Shown in pieces: positions 15,874 through 23,293 of a stretch of DNA of 39,280 bases. Source of the DNA: Ameyamaea chiangmaiensis (GTDB taxonomy: Bacteria > Pseudomonadota > Alphaproteobacteria > Acetobacterales > Acetobacteraceae). Under the pieces are notes generated by a model that saw only the letters and a list, made by a program, of their open reading frames with translations, did no database searches and had not been told where the DNA came from. A program made the position numbers and the translations under genes. The stretch spans positions 1-39,280 of the forward strand of contig NZ_JABXXR010000018.1 of NCBI RefSeq assembly GCF_013376175.1, given 5' to 3'. Within the stretch, counting starts at the first letter, position 1. Each line of letters starts with the position of its first letter.

Positions 15874-16180
15874 CTGTCTGTAACACGGAAGGTCTCTGAA
15901 GAGACGCATGGACTGAGGCTTACGGGCAGGAAAACCTACGCGGCGCGAGTGTCGATCCCGCGTGAGCGCTGGGTGGATGTCGGACGAGCGTATGGCACCC
16001 GGTCGGCGGTCCTGCAGGAAACGGGTGCGCTCCACACAAACGCGGGACCGTCATGAGGCGATCCGCCGACGCGGCAAAGTGCTGGAAAGCCTGCGGGCGG
16101 ATGTTGATGCGAAGCTCGTCACCCATGGAAAGGCTGAATCACAGGTCGCCCCTCCTGTCACGCTCCAGAGTGGGCGTTGA
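15859..16180 (+). pseudogene. N-terminal remnant of a DUF6538-type tyrosine recombinase, frameshifted
   Basis: The first frame (open from 15859) reads THGLRLTGRKTYAARVSIPRE followed by RWVDVGRAYGTRS. The continuation is one frame over, from about 16025: VRSTQTRDRHEAIRRRGKVLE followed by SLRADVDAKL. Joined, this matches the N-terminal DUF6538 domain of phage-type integrases ('Y..R..iP.dl....G...vv.SL.T.d..eA.rR...l'). A frameshift lies between about 15990 and 16025, no start codon is evident, and the frame ends at 16180 before any core-binding or catalytic domain. It complements, by domain content, the core-binding fragment at 2-112, but there is no proof that they were one gene. Confidence 0.6.
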
Positions 16181-16265
16181 GTGGGGGCACTCCGGCCATA
16201 TACCGGGCGTAATGTCTCGCAGAGCCGCTCCCGTCTGTCGCCGATATGTGGTTTTGCGCAACGGC
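16181..16265. other. Junction between mobile zone and quaternary-amine locus
   Basis: A short stretch between the recombinase relic and the stop codon of the gamma-butyrobetaine-hydroxylase-like gene. I see no gene, repeat or clear terminator in it. Confidence 0.4.
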
Positions 16266-17441
16266 CTATGCCACCTGACGCGTCAGGACGCGGATCCGCG
16301 ACATCATTTCGTCTCGGTCGACATAGGTGCCCTGTAGGTGACGTGCGCCACTTTGGGGATCGAATTCGCGACGCGCATGCATGACACGGCGGTTGTCGAA
16401 TACCCACATGTCTCCGGGCGCCAGACGGCGCTCGATACGGAAGCGGGCTTCGCGCGTCATGGCCTGAAATAAACGAAGGGCATCGTAGATGGCGGGCATT
16501 TCGCCTTCCTCTGCCTCGATCGGTCCCCGCAGAAAGTTGGCAAAGCGTACTTCGCTGACGTCACCGTGCGCATCCAGCGCGATGACCGGTGCCGACCAGC
16601 GATAATCCGTCCGGTCGTCACGATTCCAGAACGCTATTGGCACGGTGGTGATCGTTGCGAAACACGCAGGGCGTTCGCGCCGCATCGCATCGGCGATGGC
16701 AAAGCCGTCTACGAAGATACTCTCACCACCTGTGGCATCGTTGACAAGGCAATGCAGGAATTGCAGCCCGGGTTGGAGTTCGCGTGTCGGTAGATCGGTA
16801 TGGGGCGGCAGGTTGACAGAGGTGTAGGCGGCACTGTCCGGCGACGGTTTGGAACGGACGTCGAAAACGCGACCGAAATTCGTCTCGCGAATATGCGAAA
16901 TGCGGTGCGCCGGTCCGAGAAGTGCTTCGGCTTGATCCGGTACACCGCGCACCAATGTCATGCCGGTATCACGCAATGACTCGAGCCATGCCAGGAGAGC
17001 CACGTCATCGGTCATCAGGGCGTCATGGTCAAAGGTCTGAAGCCGATCGGCGTGTTCAGCCCCCCAGATGATCGAACGAGGATGCTGTGCGCGGCGCTCG
17101 GCACGGGAGGTCGCGTCTGTGGCATGCGCGCGGAGCCAGCCCGGCAGATAACGGCTGTGATGGCCGTCGGACCACACGACGTCCAGTCGTCCTGCGTCAT
17201 CGCAGTGCACGTCACTCGGGGTGAGCTCATCTGGCGCATCAATGATTTCGAAAACCTGCTCCCGGGTCAAAGGAAGCACGCAGCGTGCACACGGGCAGTT
17301 ATCCCGCAGCCAGAAACGGTTGAACACGCTCCGTCGACCGTCGCTCCAGTCCACGGCAACGTCGTCGGCGGTCCGTACGGCATGCCCGATGCTCTCGTTG
17401 CTCTCGAAACGGCGCCAGTCGATGATGAGGTCTTCGATCAT
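16266..17441 (-). CDS. Gamma-butyrobetaine hydroxylase-like 2OG-Fe(II) oxygenase with zinc-binding N-terminal domain
   Basis: A 391-residue enzyme expected to hydroxylate gamma-butyrobetaine to L-carnitine using 2-oxoglutarate and O2. The N-terminal DUF971-like domain (about 20-105) keeps the zinc ligands seen in human BBOX1: FWLRDNCPCARC (Cys49, 51, 54) and His in GHHSRYLPGWLR. The TauD/BBOX domain has iron ligands His214 and Asp216 (PPHTDLP) and His355 (VMHARREF), with Arg367 in GARHLQGTYVD for 2-oxoglutarate. AYTSVNL just before the HTD motif fits the aromatic cage region. The ATG at 17441 has AGGA eight bases upstream; a GTG two codons earlier is less likely. It is last in a three-gene operon, 10 bp after the HD gene. 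A TmpA-like phosphonate hydroxylase role is the main alternative, since that family was long annotated as BBOX. Confidence 0.8.
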   Translation of the reverse strand: MIEDLIIDWRRFESNESIGHAVRTADDVAVDWSDGRRSVFNRFWLRDNCPCARCVLPLTREQVFEIIDAPDELTPSDVHCDDAGRLDVVWSDGHHSRYLPGWLRAHATDATSRAERRAQHPRSIIWGAEHADRLQTFDHDALMTDDVALLAWLESLRDTGMTLVRGVPDQAEALLGPAHRISHIRETNFGRVFDVRSKPSPDSAAYTSVNLPPHTDLPTRELQPGLQFLHCLVNDATGGESIFVDGFAIADAMRRERPACFATITTVPIAFWNRDDRTDYRWSAPVIALDAHGDVSEVRFANFLRGPIEAEEGEMPAIYDALRLFQAMTREARFRIERRLAPGDMWVFDNRRVMHARREFDPQSGARHLQGTYVDRDEMMSRIRVLTRQVA

Positions 17442-17451
17442 GTTCACGATC

Positions 17452-18012
17452 CTACGCTCCAGCCTTTGAATGTGGGCCCCATGCGGGACGGGAAAAGATG
17501 CGGTTCAGGGCCGGGATAAAAGCGTCTAGCGGCAAGGTGTCATAGCCGGAATCGAAAGCTTTCTGATCCCACGTGTCGGTAAAGCGTACGGTGCGCTCGA
17601 ACGCCGGATGGCCGCGAAAGGCCGCCCGCGCATTGGGGTCGCCACCGAAATACTGTGCATAGTAATAGCCCTGGAAAGCCTCGTGGTTTTCAACCATCCA
17701 GGCATTATCGGGCGAGATATAAGGCGCGAGCATGGTTGCGGCGAATGCCCCGTGGTTGGTCGGCGCCAGTGCGTCGCCCACATCGTGCAAAAGCGCGCAG
17801 ACCAGCGTCTCGTCGTCGGCACCGTCGCGGAGGGCGCGCGTCGCGGTTTGCAGGCTGTGTTGATACCTGTCGATCGGGTAGCCGAGGTCGAGGGTCGCCA
17901 GCAGTTTCAGGGCACCAATGATGTGACTGGTGATCTCGCCCTGAAAGGCGTCGAATTTTACGCCGATCGGCACCCAGTCATCCGCCGTGCTTTCGTCGAA
18001 GCTTCGAAACAT
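17452..18012 (-). CDS. HD-domain metalloprotein, TmpB/PhnZ-like oxygenase candidate
   Basis: A 186-residue protein; the start at MFRSFDESTA has GAGGA eight bases upstream, and longer upstream frames overlap the preceding gene. Six potential metal ligands are in order: His52 (DRYQHSLQTA), His76-Asp77 (LLHDVGD), His87 (TNHGAFAA), His110 (ENHEAFQG), and Asp146 or 149 (TDTWDQ). This is the HD set, with two extra histidines, as in mixed-valent diiron oxygenases such as PhnZ and TmpB. The Tyr/Glu pair that PhnZ has 10 and 7 residues before its first His is replaced by Asp42 and Tyr45, so it belongs to a different subgroup. It sits between two 2OG oxygenases (11 and 10 bp gaps), as TmpB sits with TmpA. 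Cleavage of a hydroxylated phosphonate to glycine betaine is an attractive but unproven role. Confidence 0.65.
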   Translation of the reverse strand: MFRSFDESTADDWVPIGVKFDAFQGEITSHIIGALKLLATLDLGYPIDRYQHSLQTATRALRDGADDETLVCALLHDVGDALAPTNHGAFAATMLAPYISPDNAWMVENHEAFQGYYYAQYFGGDPNARAAFRGHPAFERTVRFTDTWDQKAFDSGYDTLPLDAFIPALNRIFSRPAWGPHSKAGA

Positions 18013-18023
18013 GGGCGCTTTCC

Positions 18024-19115
18024 TCAGCTCGTGATCTGGCGGGATAAGACCTTGCGGCGGCTGCCGACCACATCGCGATCCATGTAGCATTGGCGCATAT
18101 GACGCATCCCGGTACCCAGCCGGAAGCCGGTGCGGCCGTGCAGAAGCCGGTAATTGTCCATCATCAGAAGGTCGCCGGGTTGCAGAGTAAGTCTGAGTGT
18201 CAGGGGCGATGCCGGCTCGATCAGGCGCCAGAACGCCTCACGCGCGCGATAATAGGCGTCGAGCTGCTCTGGCGGCATCCATCCGATCATTTCCGTACGA
18301 TTTGAAAACCGGATCTGAACGACGTCGCCCTGATGATCGGTGGCGATCAACGTGCCGTGGTTTTCGAGAATCGTGTTGCCATCGGCATAACGAAACGCGA
18401 CGGGGGTGGAGGTCAGGGTCGTAAAAGCTTCCGGATCCCGTTCTCGCAGCACGCTTGCGGCCGCGAAACCGTCCACAAGGGTAGACGCGCCACCGTCAGC
18501 GTCATTGCGCAGGCAGTGCAGCAGAATGTAGCCGGGCACCGGGTGCCGATATGGATTGTCACTGTGAGGCTCCAGGTGACGCGGCGTCATCGTCAGGTCG
18601 TAGGCGCCGGCGATGGCTTTCACGTCCGCCAGCCCGCCCCAATTGGTGATACGGATCGGCCCGATCCGTTGCGCGACGTCCAGAGCGCCATCGATTTCCG
18701 TGGACACGCCACGCACAATCGCAAAGCCGTAGTCCTCCACGGTATCGAGGAATGTACCCAGAGAAGAGTCGCTTTTCCGAAGCTCTGTATAGTCGTGGTA
18801 GGGAATGTCGCACAATGTGCCATCCCAGAGGTTCCGATCACGCCTGGGTGGTCGGGCCAATATCCGTGCGATCCAATCGTCGGCTAGGGTAGCTGTAAAG
18901 CCGTCCGAAAATGTCACGGTGTGGTCGTCGTCCACGTGCATGATCGTAAGGTCGCAGGCGAGATCAGCGGCCTCGATCAGCCGCTGTCCAGTGCGTTCGT
19001 CGAGTATGCGTGCATCCGGCAGGCGCTCGCGCAGCCATAACGGATGCAGTGTTGTTGCCTGACCATCGGGCGTGGTTGCGACAAGGCGGCCACTCGTATC
19101 GAGCGAGAGCGTCAT
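18024..19115 (-). CDS. Second BBOX/TmpA-like 2OG-Fe(II) oxygenase, zinc motif lost
   Basis: A 363-residue oxygenase, first gene of the 2OG-HD-2OG operon. The N-terminal domain resembles that of gamma-butyrobetaine hydroxylase (LHPLWLRERLPDARILDERTGQR, residues 23-45), but all three zinc cysteines are gone. The catalytic domain (about 100-350) has His184 and Asp186 (EPHSDNPYR), His326 (LLHGRTGF) and Arg338 (GMRHMRQCYMD), so it should be active with iron and 2-oxoglutarate. 'HSDNPYR.PVPG' is common in bacterial BBOX/TmpA-type enzymes. Given the HD partner that follows 11 bp later, it is a good candidate for the TmpA-like hydroxylase of a trimethylammonium phosphonate. It could instead act on trimethyllysine or gamma-butyrobetaine. 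Confidence 0.75.
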   Translation of the reverse strand: MTLSLDTSGRLVATTPDGQATTLHPLWLRERLPDARILDERTGQRLIEAADLACDLTIMHVDDDHTVTFSDGFTATLADDWIARILARPPRRDRNLWDGTLCDIPYHDYTELRKSDSSLGTFLDTVEDYGFAIVRGVSTEIDGALDVAQRIGPIRITNWGGLADVKAIAGAYDLTMTPRHLEPHSDNPYRHPVPGYILLHCLRNDADGGASTLVDGFAAASVLRERDPEAFTTLTSTPVAFRYADGNTILENHGTLIATDHQGDVVQIRFSNRTEMIGWMPPEQLDAYYRAREAFWRLIEPASPLTLRLTLQPGDLLMMDNYRLLHGRTGFRLGTGMRHMRQCYMDRDVVGSRRKVLSRQITS

Positions 19116-19181
19116 TATCGGTCTCTTTTCGAAATCGTTCCGTTGTCATTGTAGATCGTCCTGGCCGTGCTCTATGCTCTT

Positions 19182-19203
19182 AAACGACGAAGATATGTCG
19201 TTT
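19182..19203. promoter_or_regulatory. Inverted repeat in the divergent promoter between the 2OG operon and its regulator
   Basis: AAACGAC (19182-19188) and GTCGTTT (19197-19203) form a perfect 7-bp dyad with an 8-bp spacer, ending 19 bp before the regulator's ATG. The intergenic region is only about 100 bp, so one operator could serve both directions. It is the most likely binding site for the adjacent AraC-family regulator. Confidence 0.5.
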
Positions 19204-19222
19204 TTCGACGTGCGGGGTGTCC

Positions 19223-20197
19223 ATGACGTTATCCAGACGCATCGCCTTTCTCCTGTTGCCCGGCTTCTCGCTGCTCGAACTCAGTGCGGCGATCGATACC
19301 CTGCGCGTCGCAACGCGTCTGGGTGTTCCGGGGATCACGTGGTCATGTGTGTCGCTGGACGGAGGCAGCGTTCAGGCATCGAACGGTTTGATCATCGCGA
19401 CCGAGGCGTCGCTCGATGCGGTCGGGCCACTCGCCGTGCTGTTTGTCGTGGCCAGCTACGATCAGGAAGCAAGCGTCACTCGCAGGGCGCAGAATCTGTT
19501 GAGGCGTTGCGCCCGGCATGGGGTGCGTCTGGGGGCCTTTGATACAGGCGCCTTTGTGCTGGCCCGCGCCGGACTGTTGGGAGGGCGGCGCGTCACCGTA
19601 CATTGGGAGTCATTGCCGGCATTCTGTGAAGAATTTCCCGAAATCGATGTCCGAGACACACTGTTTGAGATCGATCGCGATCGCCTGACCTGCGCCGGTG
19701 GTGTGGCCGTGATGGATATGATGCTCCATCTGATCGAAGAGCGCGTTGGGGCGGCGACGGCGCGTCTGGTCGCCGATCAACTGTTGCTGTCGGCACGCCG
19801 GTCCGGCGACCATGCGCAACGCGACATACATCAGCGAAGATCGTTGATGCGACACCCATCGGTCGGGCGCGCCGCGGCTATGATGGAGGAAAACCTGTCC
19901 CCGCCGCTGGCAATGGATGTGGTGGCCGCGCGGGCAGGGGTGTCACTGCGTCAGTTGGAGCGCCTGTGGCGTGACCACCCCGGCGGCACCCCGAAAGGTT
20001 ATTACACCGGGCTGCGTCTGGAGCGTGCGCGGCAGTTGCTGGTGGACAGCCGTCTGACGGTCACGCAGGCGGCCTTGGCGGCAGGCTTCGACAGCCCGGC
20101 GCATTTTTCAAGGCAGTTCAGGCGACATTTTGGTTATCCGCCGGGGCGTGCCAAGCGCGGGCAAATGGCCACAGCCCCGCTGGTTCACAGTGTATGA
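19223..20197 (+). CDS. GlxA/CdhR-type AraC-family regulator (2OG-HD operon regulator)
   Basis: About 324 residues. The N-terminal DJ-1/PfpI-like domain (about 5-170) starts RRIAFLLLPGFSLLELSAAIDTLRVA and contains GAFDTGAFVLARAGLL, where the usual Cys of the nucleophile elbow is Asp-Thr. The C-terminal AraC double HTH (about 215-320) includes MDVVAARAGVSLRQLERLWR and LTVTQAALAAGFDSPAHFSRQFRRHFG. This architecture is shared by CdhR, GbdR and ArgR, regulators of carnitine, glycine betaine and arginine use in pseudomonads. It is divergent from the 2OG-HD-2OG operon. An in-frame GTG at 19217 is an alternative start. Its 3' end overlaps the 3' end of the convergent hydrolase gene by 13 bases. Confidence 0.85.
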   Translation: MTLSRRIAFLLLPGFSLLELSAAIDTLRVATRLGVPGITWSCVSLDGGSVQASNGLIIATEASLDAVGPLAVLFVVASYDQEASVTRRAQNLLRRCARHGVRLGAFDTGAFVLARAGLLGGRRVTVHWESLPAFCEEFPEIDVRDTLFEIDRDRLTCAGGVAVMDMMLHLIEERVGAATARLVADQLLLSARRSGDHAQRDIHQRRSLMRHPSVGRAAAMMEENLSPPLAMDVVAARAGVSLRQLERLWRDHPGGTPKGYYTGLRLERARQLLVDSRLTVTQAALAAGFDSPAHFSRQFRRHFGYPPGRAKRGQMATAPLVHSV

Positions 20198-21114
20198 GAC
20201 AGAAATGACGCGATCGTACTGGCGACATTCGCAGGCTTTTCCCAAAACGCATTATGCCCGAGGCCGGCAAATGTCACGACCTGTGCGGAGGGCAATCCAG
20301 CGACGAGGGTTCCGCGCATTTCCGGCGTCATAATCGGATCCTTTTCCCCCCAGATCAGCAATGTCGGTGCTTTCAACCGGGGCAGGCCTGCCTGAAGGTC
20401 TAACCCGCTGAGGCCCTGATCCAGAACCGCAAGCCACACACGGGCCGGCATATGCGCGGAATCGACCCTCTGCCGTCTCAGAAATTCCGCATCGACAGGC
20501 GTTGGCGATGACCACCACATTTTCATGAACGGAGAGTTTGGATCAATCGGGTCGTGCAACTGGAGAATTGGGGTTCGGAAATCCATCGCGGAACCGCGTT
20601 CTTGCCGTTCTTTATCCGATGGACATGCCTTGAGGCCACCACTTGAAGAAATGAGGACGACGCGATGGACGCGGTCGGGCCAGTTTTCGGCAAGGCTCTG
20701 CGTGACCAGACTGCCCAACGAGTGTCCGACGATATCCGCGCGGGCGATACCAAGATGATCGAGCAGAAGTTTAATGTCGTACGCAAAATCCACGAGCGTG
20801 TAGCAGCAGTCGGGTTTGCTTGATGCTCCATGCCCACGCAGATCGGGAATAATTAAGCGATAATGCGCCGGCAACGCGGGGACGAGCGGAAACCAGTCAC
20901 GGGCACTGTCGGTGTAGCCATGGATCAGGACGACTGGTGTGCCGTCGCGGGGACCGCGATCGATAAACGCGAGCCGTTCACCATTCGGCAGGACGATCGT
21001 CTGCCGGCTGGCGTCATAACGTTCCAGTTCCGTCGACGCACGGGAACCTGTCCACGGGACAAGTAGACAGAACAGAAAGATCGCGATTTTAAAAATTAGC
21101 GGAGTTTGGGTCAT
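20185..21114 (-). CDS. Exported alpha/beta hydrolase (possible acylcarnitine or choline-ester esterase)
   Basis: A 309-residue serine hydrolase with a Sec signal peptide (IFKIAIFLFCLLVPWTGSRAS, residues 8-28). The alpha/beta fold is clear: oxyanion region VVLIHGYTDSARDW near 61-74, LRGHGASSKPD near 94, nucleophile Ser in GHSLGS near 150, Asp in IWGEKDPI near 256, and His in GLGHNAFWEKP near 285. It follows the exported CocE-type hydrolase by 6 bp and the TonB receptor before that, so it should act in the periplasm on the same imported compound. In Pseudomonas, an alpha/beta hydrolase (HocS) releases carnitine from short-chain acylcarnitines. A similar job here is plausible but not shown by sequence. 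Confidence 0.75.
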   Translation of the reverse strand: MTQTPLIFKIAIFLFCLLVPWTGSRASTELERYDASRQTIVLPNGERLAFIDRGPRDGTPVVLIHGYTDSARDWFPLVPALPAHYRLIIPDLRGHGASSKPDCCYTLVDFAYDIKLLLDHLGIARADIVGHSLGSLVTQSLAENWPDRVHRVVLISSSGGLKACPSDKERQERGSAMDFRTPILQLHDPIDPNSPFMKMWWSSPTPVDAEFLRRQRVDSAHMPARVWLAVLDQGLSGLDLQAGLPRLKAPTLLIWGEKDPIMTPEMRGTLVAGLPSAQVVTFAGLGHNAFWEKPANVASTIASFLSHTL

Positions 21115-21120
21115 GTGCCC

Positions 21121-23274
21121 CTAGACCAGATCGCGCGGGAGACGTCGCTGCCACGAGCGGGAGAAGACGTGTTTGCCATTTTCCCACGCGTCGAAGGTTT
21201 CGCGACAGAGGAAGTGGGTGGGCGTCGAGGTTGTCAGCGACCATGCACGGAGGCGAATATCCCAGCCGGGTTTCTGATAGGTCGTGATATATTCGGCCTC
21301 CATTTCCGCGCTGTTGGGATCGTCCTCGCGAATGGCGCGTCGGGATCGGGCCGCCTCGCCCATACGCGTGTCCAATCCGGCGATGGGGGTTTCCTCGGGG
21401 TGCGTGCTGCCGGTCTCGAGCGTAAACACGCGTCGTCCGTGTGTGCCCTCGACCCGGACATGTGCCAGACGGTCATGATACGGCGGCCCTGGCAGTCCTG
21501 ACTGGTCATAGCGCCGGTCGAGTTGTCGGATCGGCATTGATGTGTCGACCGCATCGTGCATGACGGGGAGCGTCACATGAGATGCTCCGGTTGTAATTTC
21601 CAGAGTGACCGTTTCGGGCGATGGCCATGTCACGGGCCACCAGGATTCGCTGATGGCCACGCGGAGCCGGTTTCCCGGCAGGATACGGCGGCAGCAGAAC
21701 ACACCTTTCAGGATGACGTCGTAATCGCGTCCCGGTTGCAGAGGTGCCGGCGCGCGATCGCTGTCACGATGGGTCAGGTTGAGAATGGCATAACTGATGA
21801 GGTTCGACTGCCCGTCCGGTGTGACTTCTGTAAGGCGCGCAAAAACCTTCGCGACAGGCCGATCAGCACGAACGCGCAGATGAAATGTCGGCTGACCCAG
21901 AAGATCGAGTGGCTCGGTCAGAAGCGCCCCGTCAAAGGTCAGCGAGAGTTCGTCATCCCCCGATTGTTCCCGCCACCAGCTCAGGGGATCGCCGCTGCTG
22001 TAGGTTGTGGGCGTTGAAAATCCGACCAGCAGGCTTTGCGGACACGACAGGCGTTCGCGCTCCGCAGGCTGCGGCTTCAGATGCCCTTTCTGCAGGTAAT
22101 GGGTCGTATGTCCGACGGCTTCGGACGGCCAATGCTCCTGACCGACCCAACGGCCGGGGGTGTCGCGGGGGAACTCTTCTCCCGGTGTCGCTGTCGCCTG
22201 GAACGTCCACAGACGCGGTCCGTCCATGACACCGTTGGCCTCGCCCGCCAGCCAGTGACGCCACCAGCGCGCCTCCTCAGGCAACCAGTCCAGACCCGGG
22301 CCAGGCACGCCATTGGCGGCGGCACTGGGTGGCCCGCTGTGGCCTGGCGGGTCGGGGTAGCCGGGCCATTTGTGGGTCCATGGACCAATGAGCGCCTTTT
22401 GCGGCACATCGGGCATCCGTTCCATCAATCGGGGGGCGGAGTCGACATAGCAATCAAGCATGCCAGCCACGTGATAGATCGGGCACCTGATCGCCGTGTC
22501 GTCTTCGACGGACCCATAGGCCCATGTGTCGTCGAGGCGCTGGTGGCCGGTCCAGTCGATTGAAACCGGGCGCGTGGCGTCCAGTCGCTGCTGCCACATG
22601 TGACGCCAGCGTTCTTCGCCGACGATCGCAGGGTCTGGTGGCGCGCGCATGATGACCTGCCACTCCATGCCCCAGTCGAACTGGGCTTGCAGAAGGCATC
22701 CGCCACGGTAATGGATGTCGTCGACGTAGCGTAGCTCCGTACCGCAGGCCGACACGATGGCTTTGAGCGCCGGAAGCCGTTTGGCGGCGGCCTGTAAACC
22801 GGTGAACGAGCCATAGGAAATCCCGCGCATGCCCACGTTTCCATTGCACCACACTTGTGTGGCGATCCACTGGATGACGTGCACGGCATCGTTCTGTTCG
22901 TCCGGACGATATTCGTCCTCGATCGCGCCGTCGGAGTCCCCGGTCCCGCGTATGTCGACACGGATAAAGGCGATGCCATGTGTGGCGAAAAACGCTCCGG
23001 CCACATCATCCCGATAGCGATATCCGTCCCGCTTTCGATAGGGGAGATATTCCAGAACGGTGCCCACCGGCTGGTGTTGGGCGCTTCTCGGCAGAAACAG
23101 ACGTGCGGCGAGACGTGCGCCGTCTGGCATCTCGATCCAGATATTCTCTGTGATCTGGATCTCCGGGTCGTTGAGCGCCGGGGCGATCGGTGCGTCGTTC
23201 TGCGCGTGAGACAGCGAGGGCATGAGGGCGGCTGCCGCCCCCATCAACAATGGACGCCGTGTAATACCTGTCAT
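21121..23274 (-). CDS. Exported CocE/NonD-family hydrolase (peptidase S15 superfamily)
   Basis: About 717 residues; I chose MTGITRRPLLMGAAAALMP as the start because it gives a twin-arginine-like signal peptide ending at SHAQ. The catalytic domain (about 45-370) has Ser in MRGISYGSFTG near 150, Asp in HVAGMLDCYVD near 278 and His in IGPWTHKWPG near 310, the S15 triad. The C-terminal jelly-roll domain (about 430-690) has ATP/ester-binding-like stretches such as EPLDLLGQPTFHLRV and ILPGNRLRVAISESWWP. Family members cleave X-Pro dipeptides, glutaryl-cephalosporins, cocaine and other esters or amides. It lies 19 bp after the TonB receptor gene and 6 bp before an exported hydrolase. A cytosolic relative is encoded at 31343-33358. 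Substrate unknown; an acylated quaternary amine fits the neighbourhood. Confidence 0.85.
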   Translation of the reverse strand: MTGITRRPLLMGAAAALMPSLSHAQNDAPIAPALNDPEIQITENIWIEMPDGARLAARLFLPRSAQHQPVGTVLEYLPYRKRDGYRYRDDVAGAFFATHGIAFIRVDIRGTGDSDGAIEDEYRPDEQNDAVHVIQWIATQVWCNGNVGMRGISYGSFTGLQAAAKRLPALKAIVSACGTELRYVDDIHYRGGCLLQAQFDWGMEWQVIMRAPPDPAIVGEERWRHMWQQRLDATRPVSIDWTGHQRLDDTWAYGSVEDDTAIRCPIYHVAGMLDCYVDSAPRLMERMPDVPQKALIGPWTHKWPGYPDPPGHSGPPSAAANGVPGPGLDWLPEEARWWRHWLAGEANGVMDGPRLWTFQATATPGEEFPRDTPGRWVGQEHWPSEAVGHTTHYLQKGHLKPQPAERERLSCPQSLLVGFSTPTTYSSGDPLSWWREQSGDDELSLTFDGALLTEPLDLLGQPTFHLRVRADRPVAKVFARLTEVTPDGQSNLISYAILNLTHRDSDRAPAPLQPGRDYDVILKGVFCCRRILPGNRLRVAISESWWPVTWPSPETVTLEITTGASHVTLPVMHDAVDTSMPIRQLDRRYDQSGLPGPPYHDRLAHVRVEGTHGRRVFTLETGSTHPEETPIAGLDTRMGEAARSRRAIREDDPNSAEMEAEYITTYQKPGWDIRLRAWSLTTSTPTHFLCRETFDAWENGKHVFSRSWQRRLPRDLV

Positions 23275-23293
23275 GAACCCTGCTGCATCTCGA

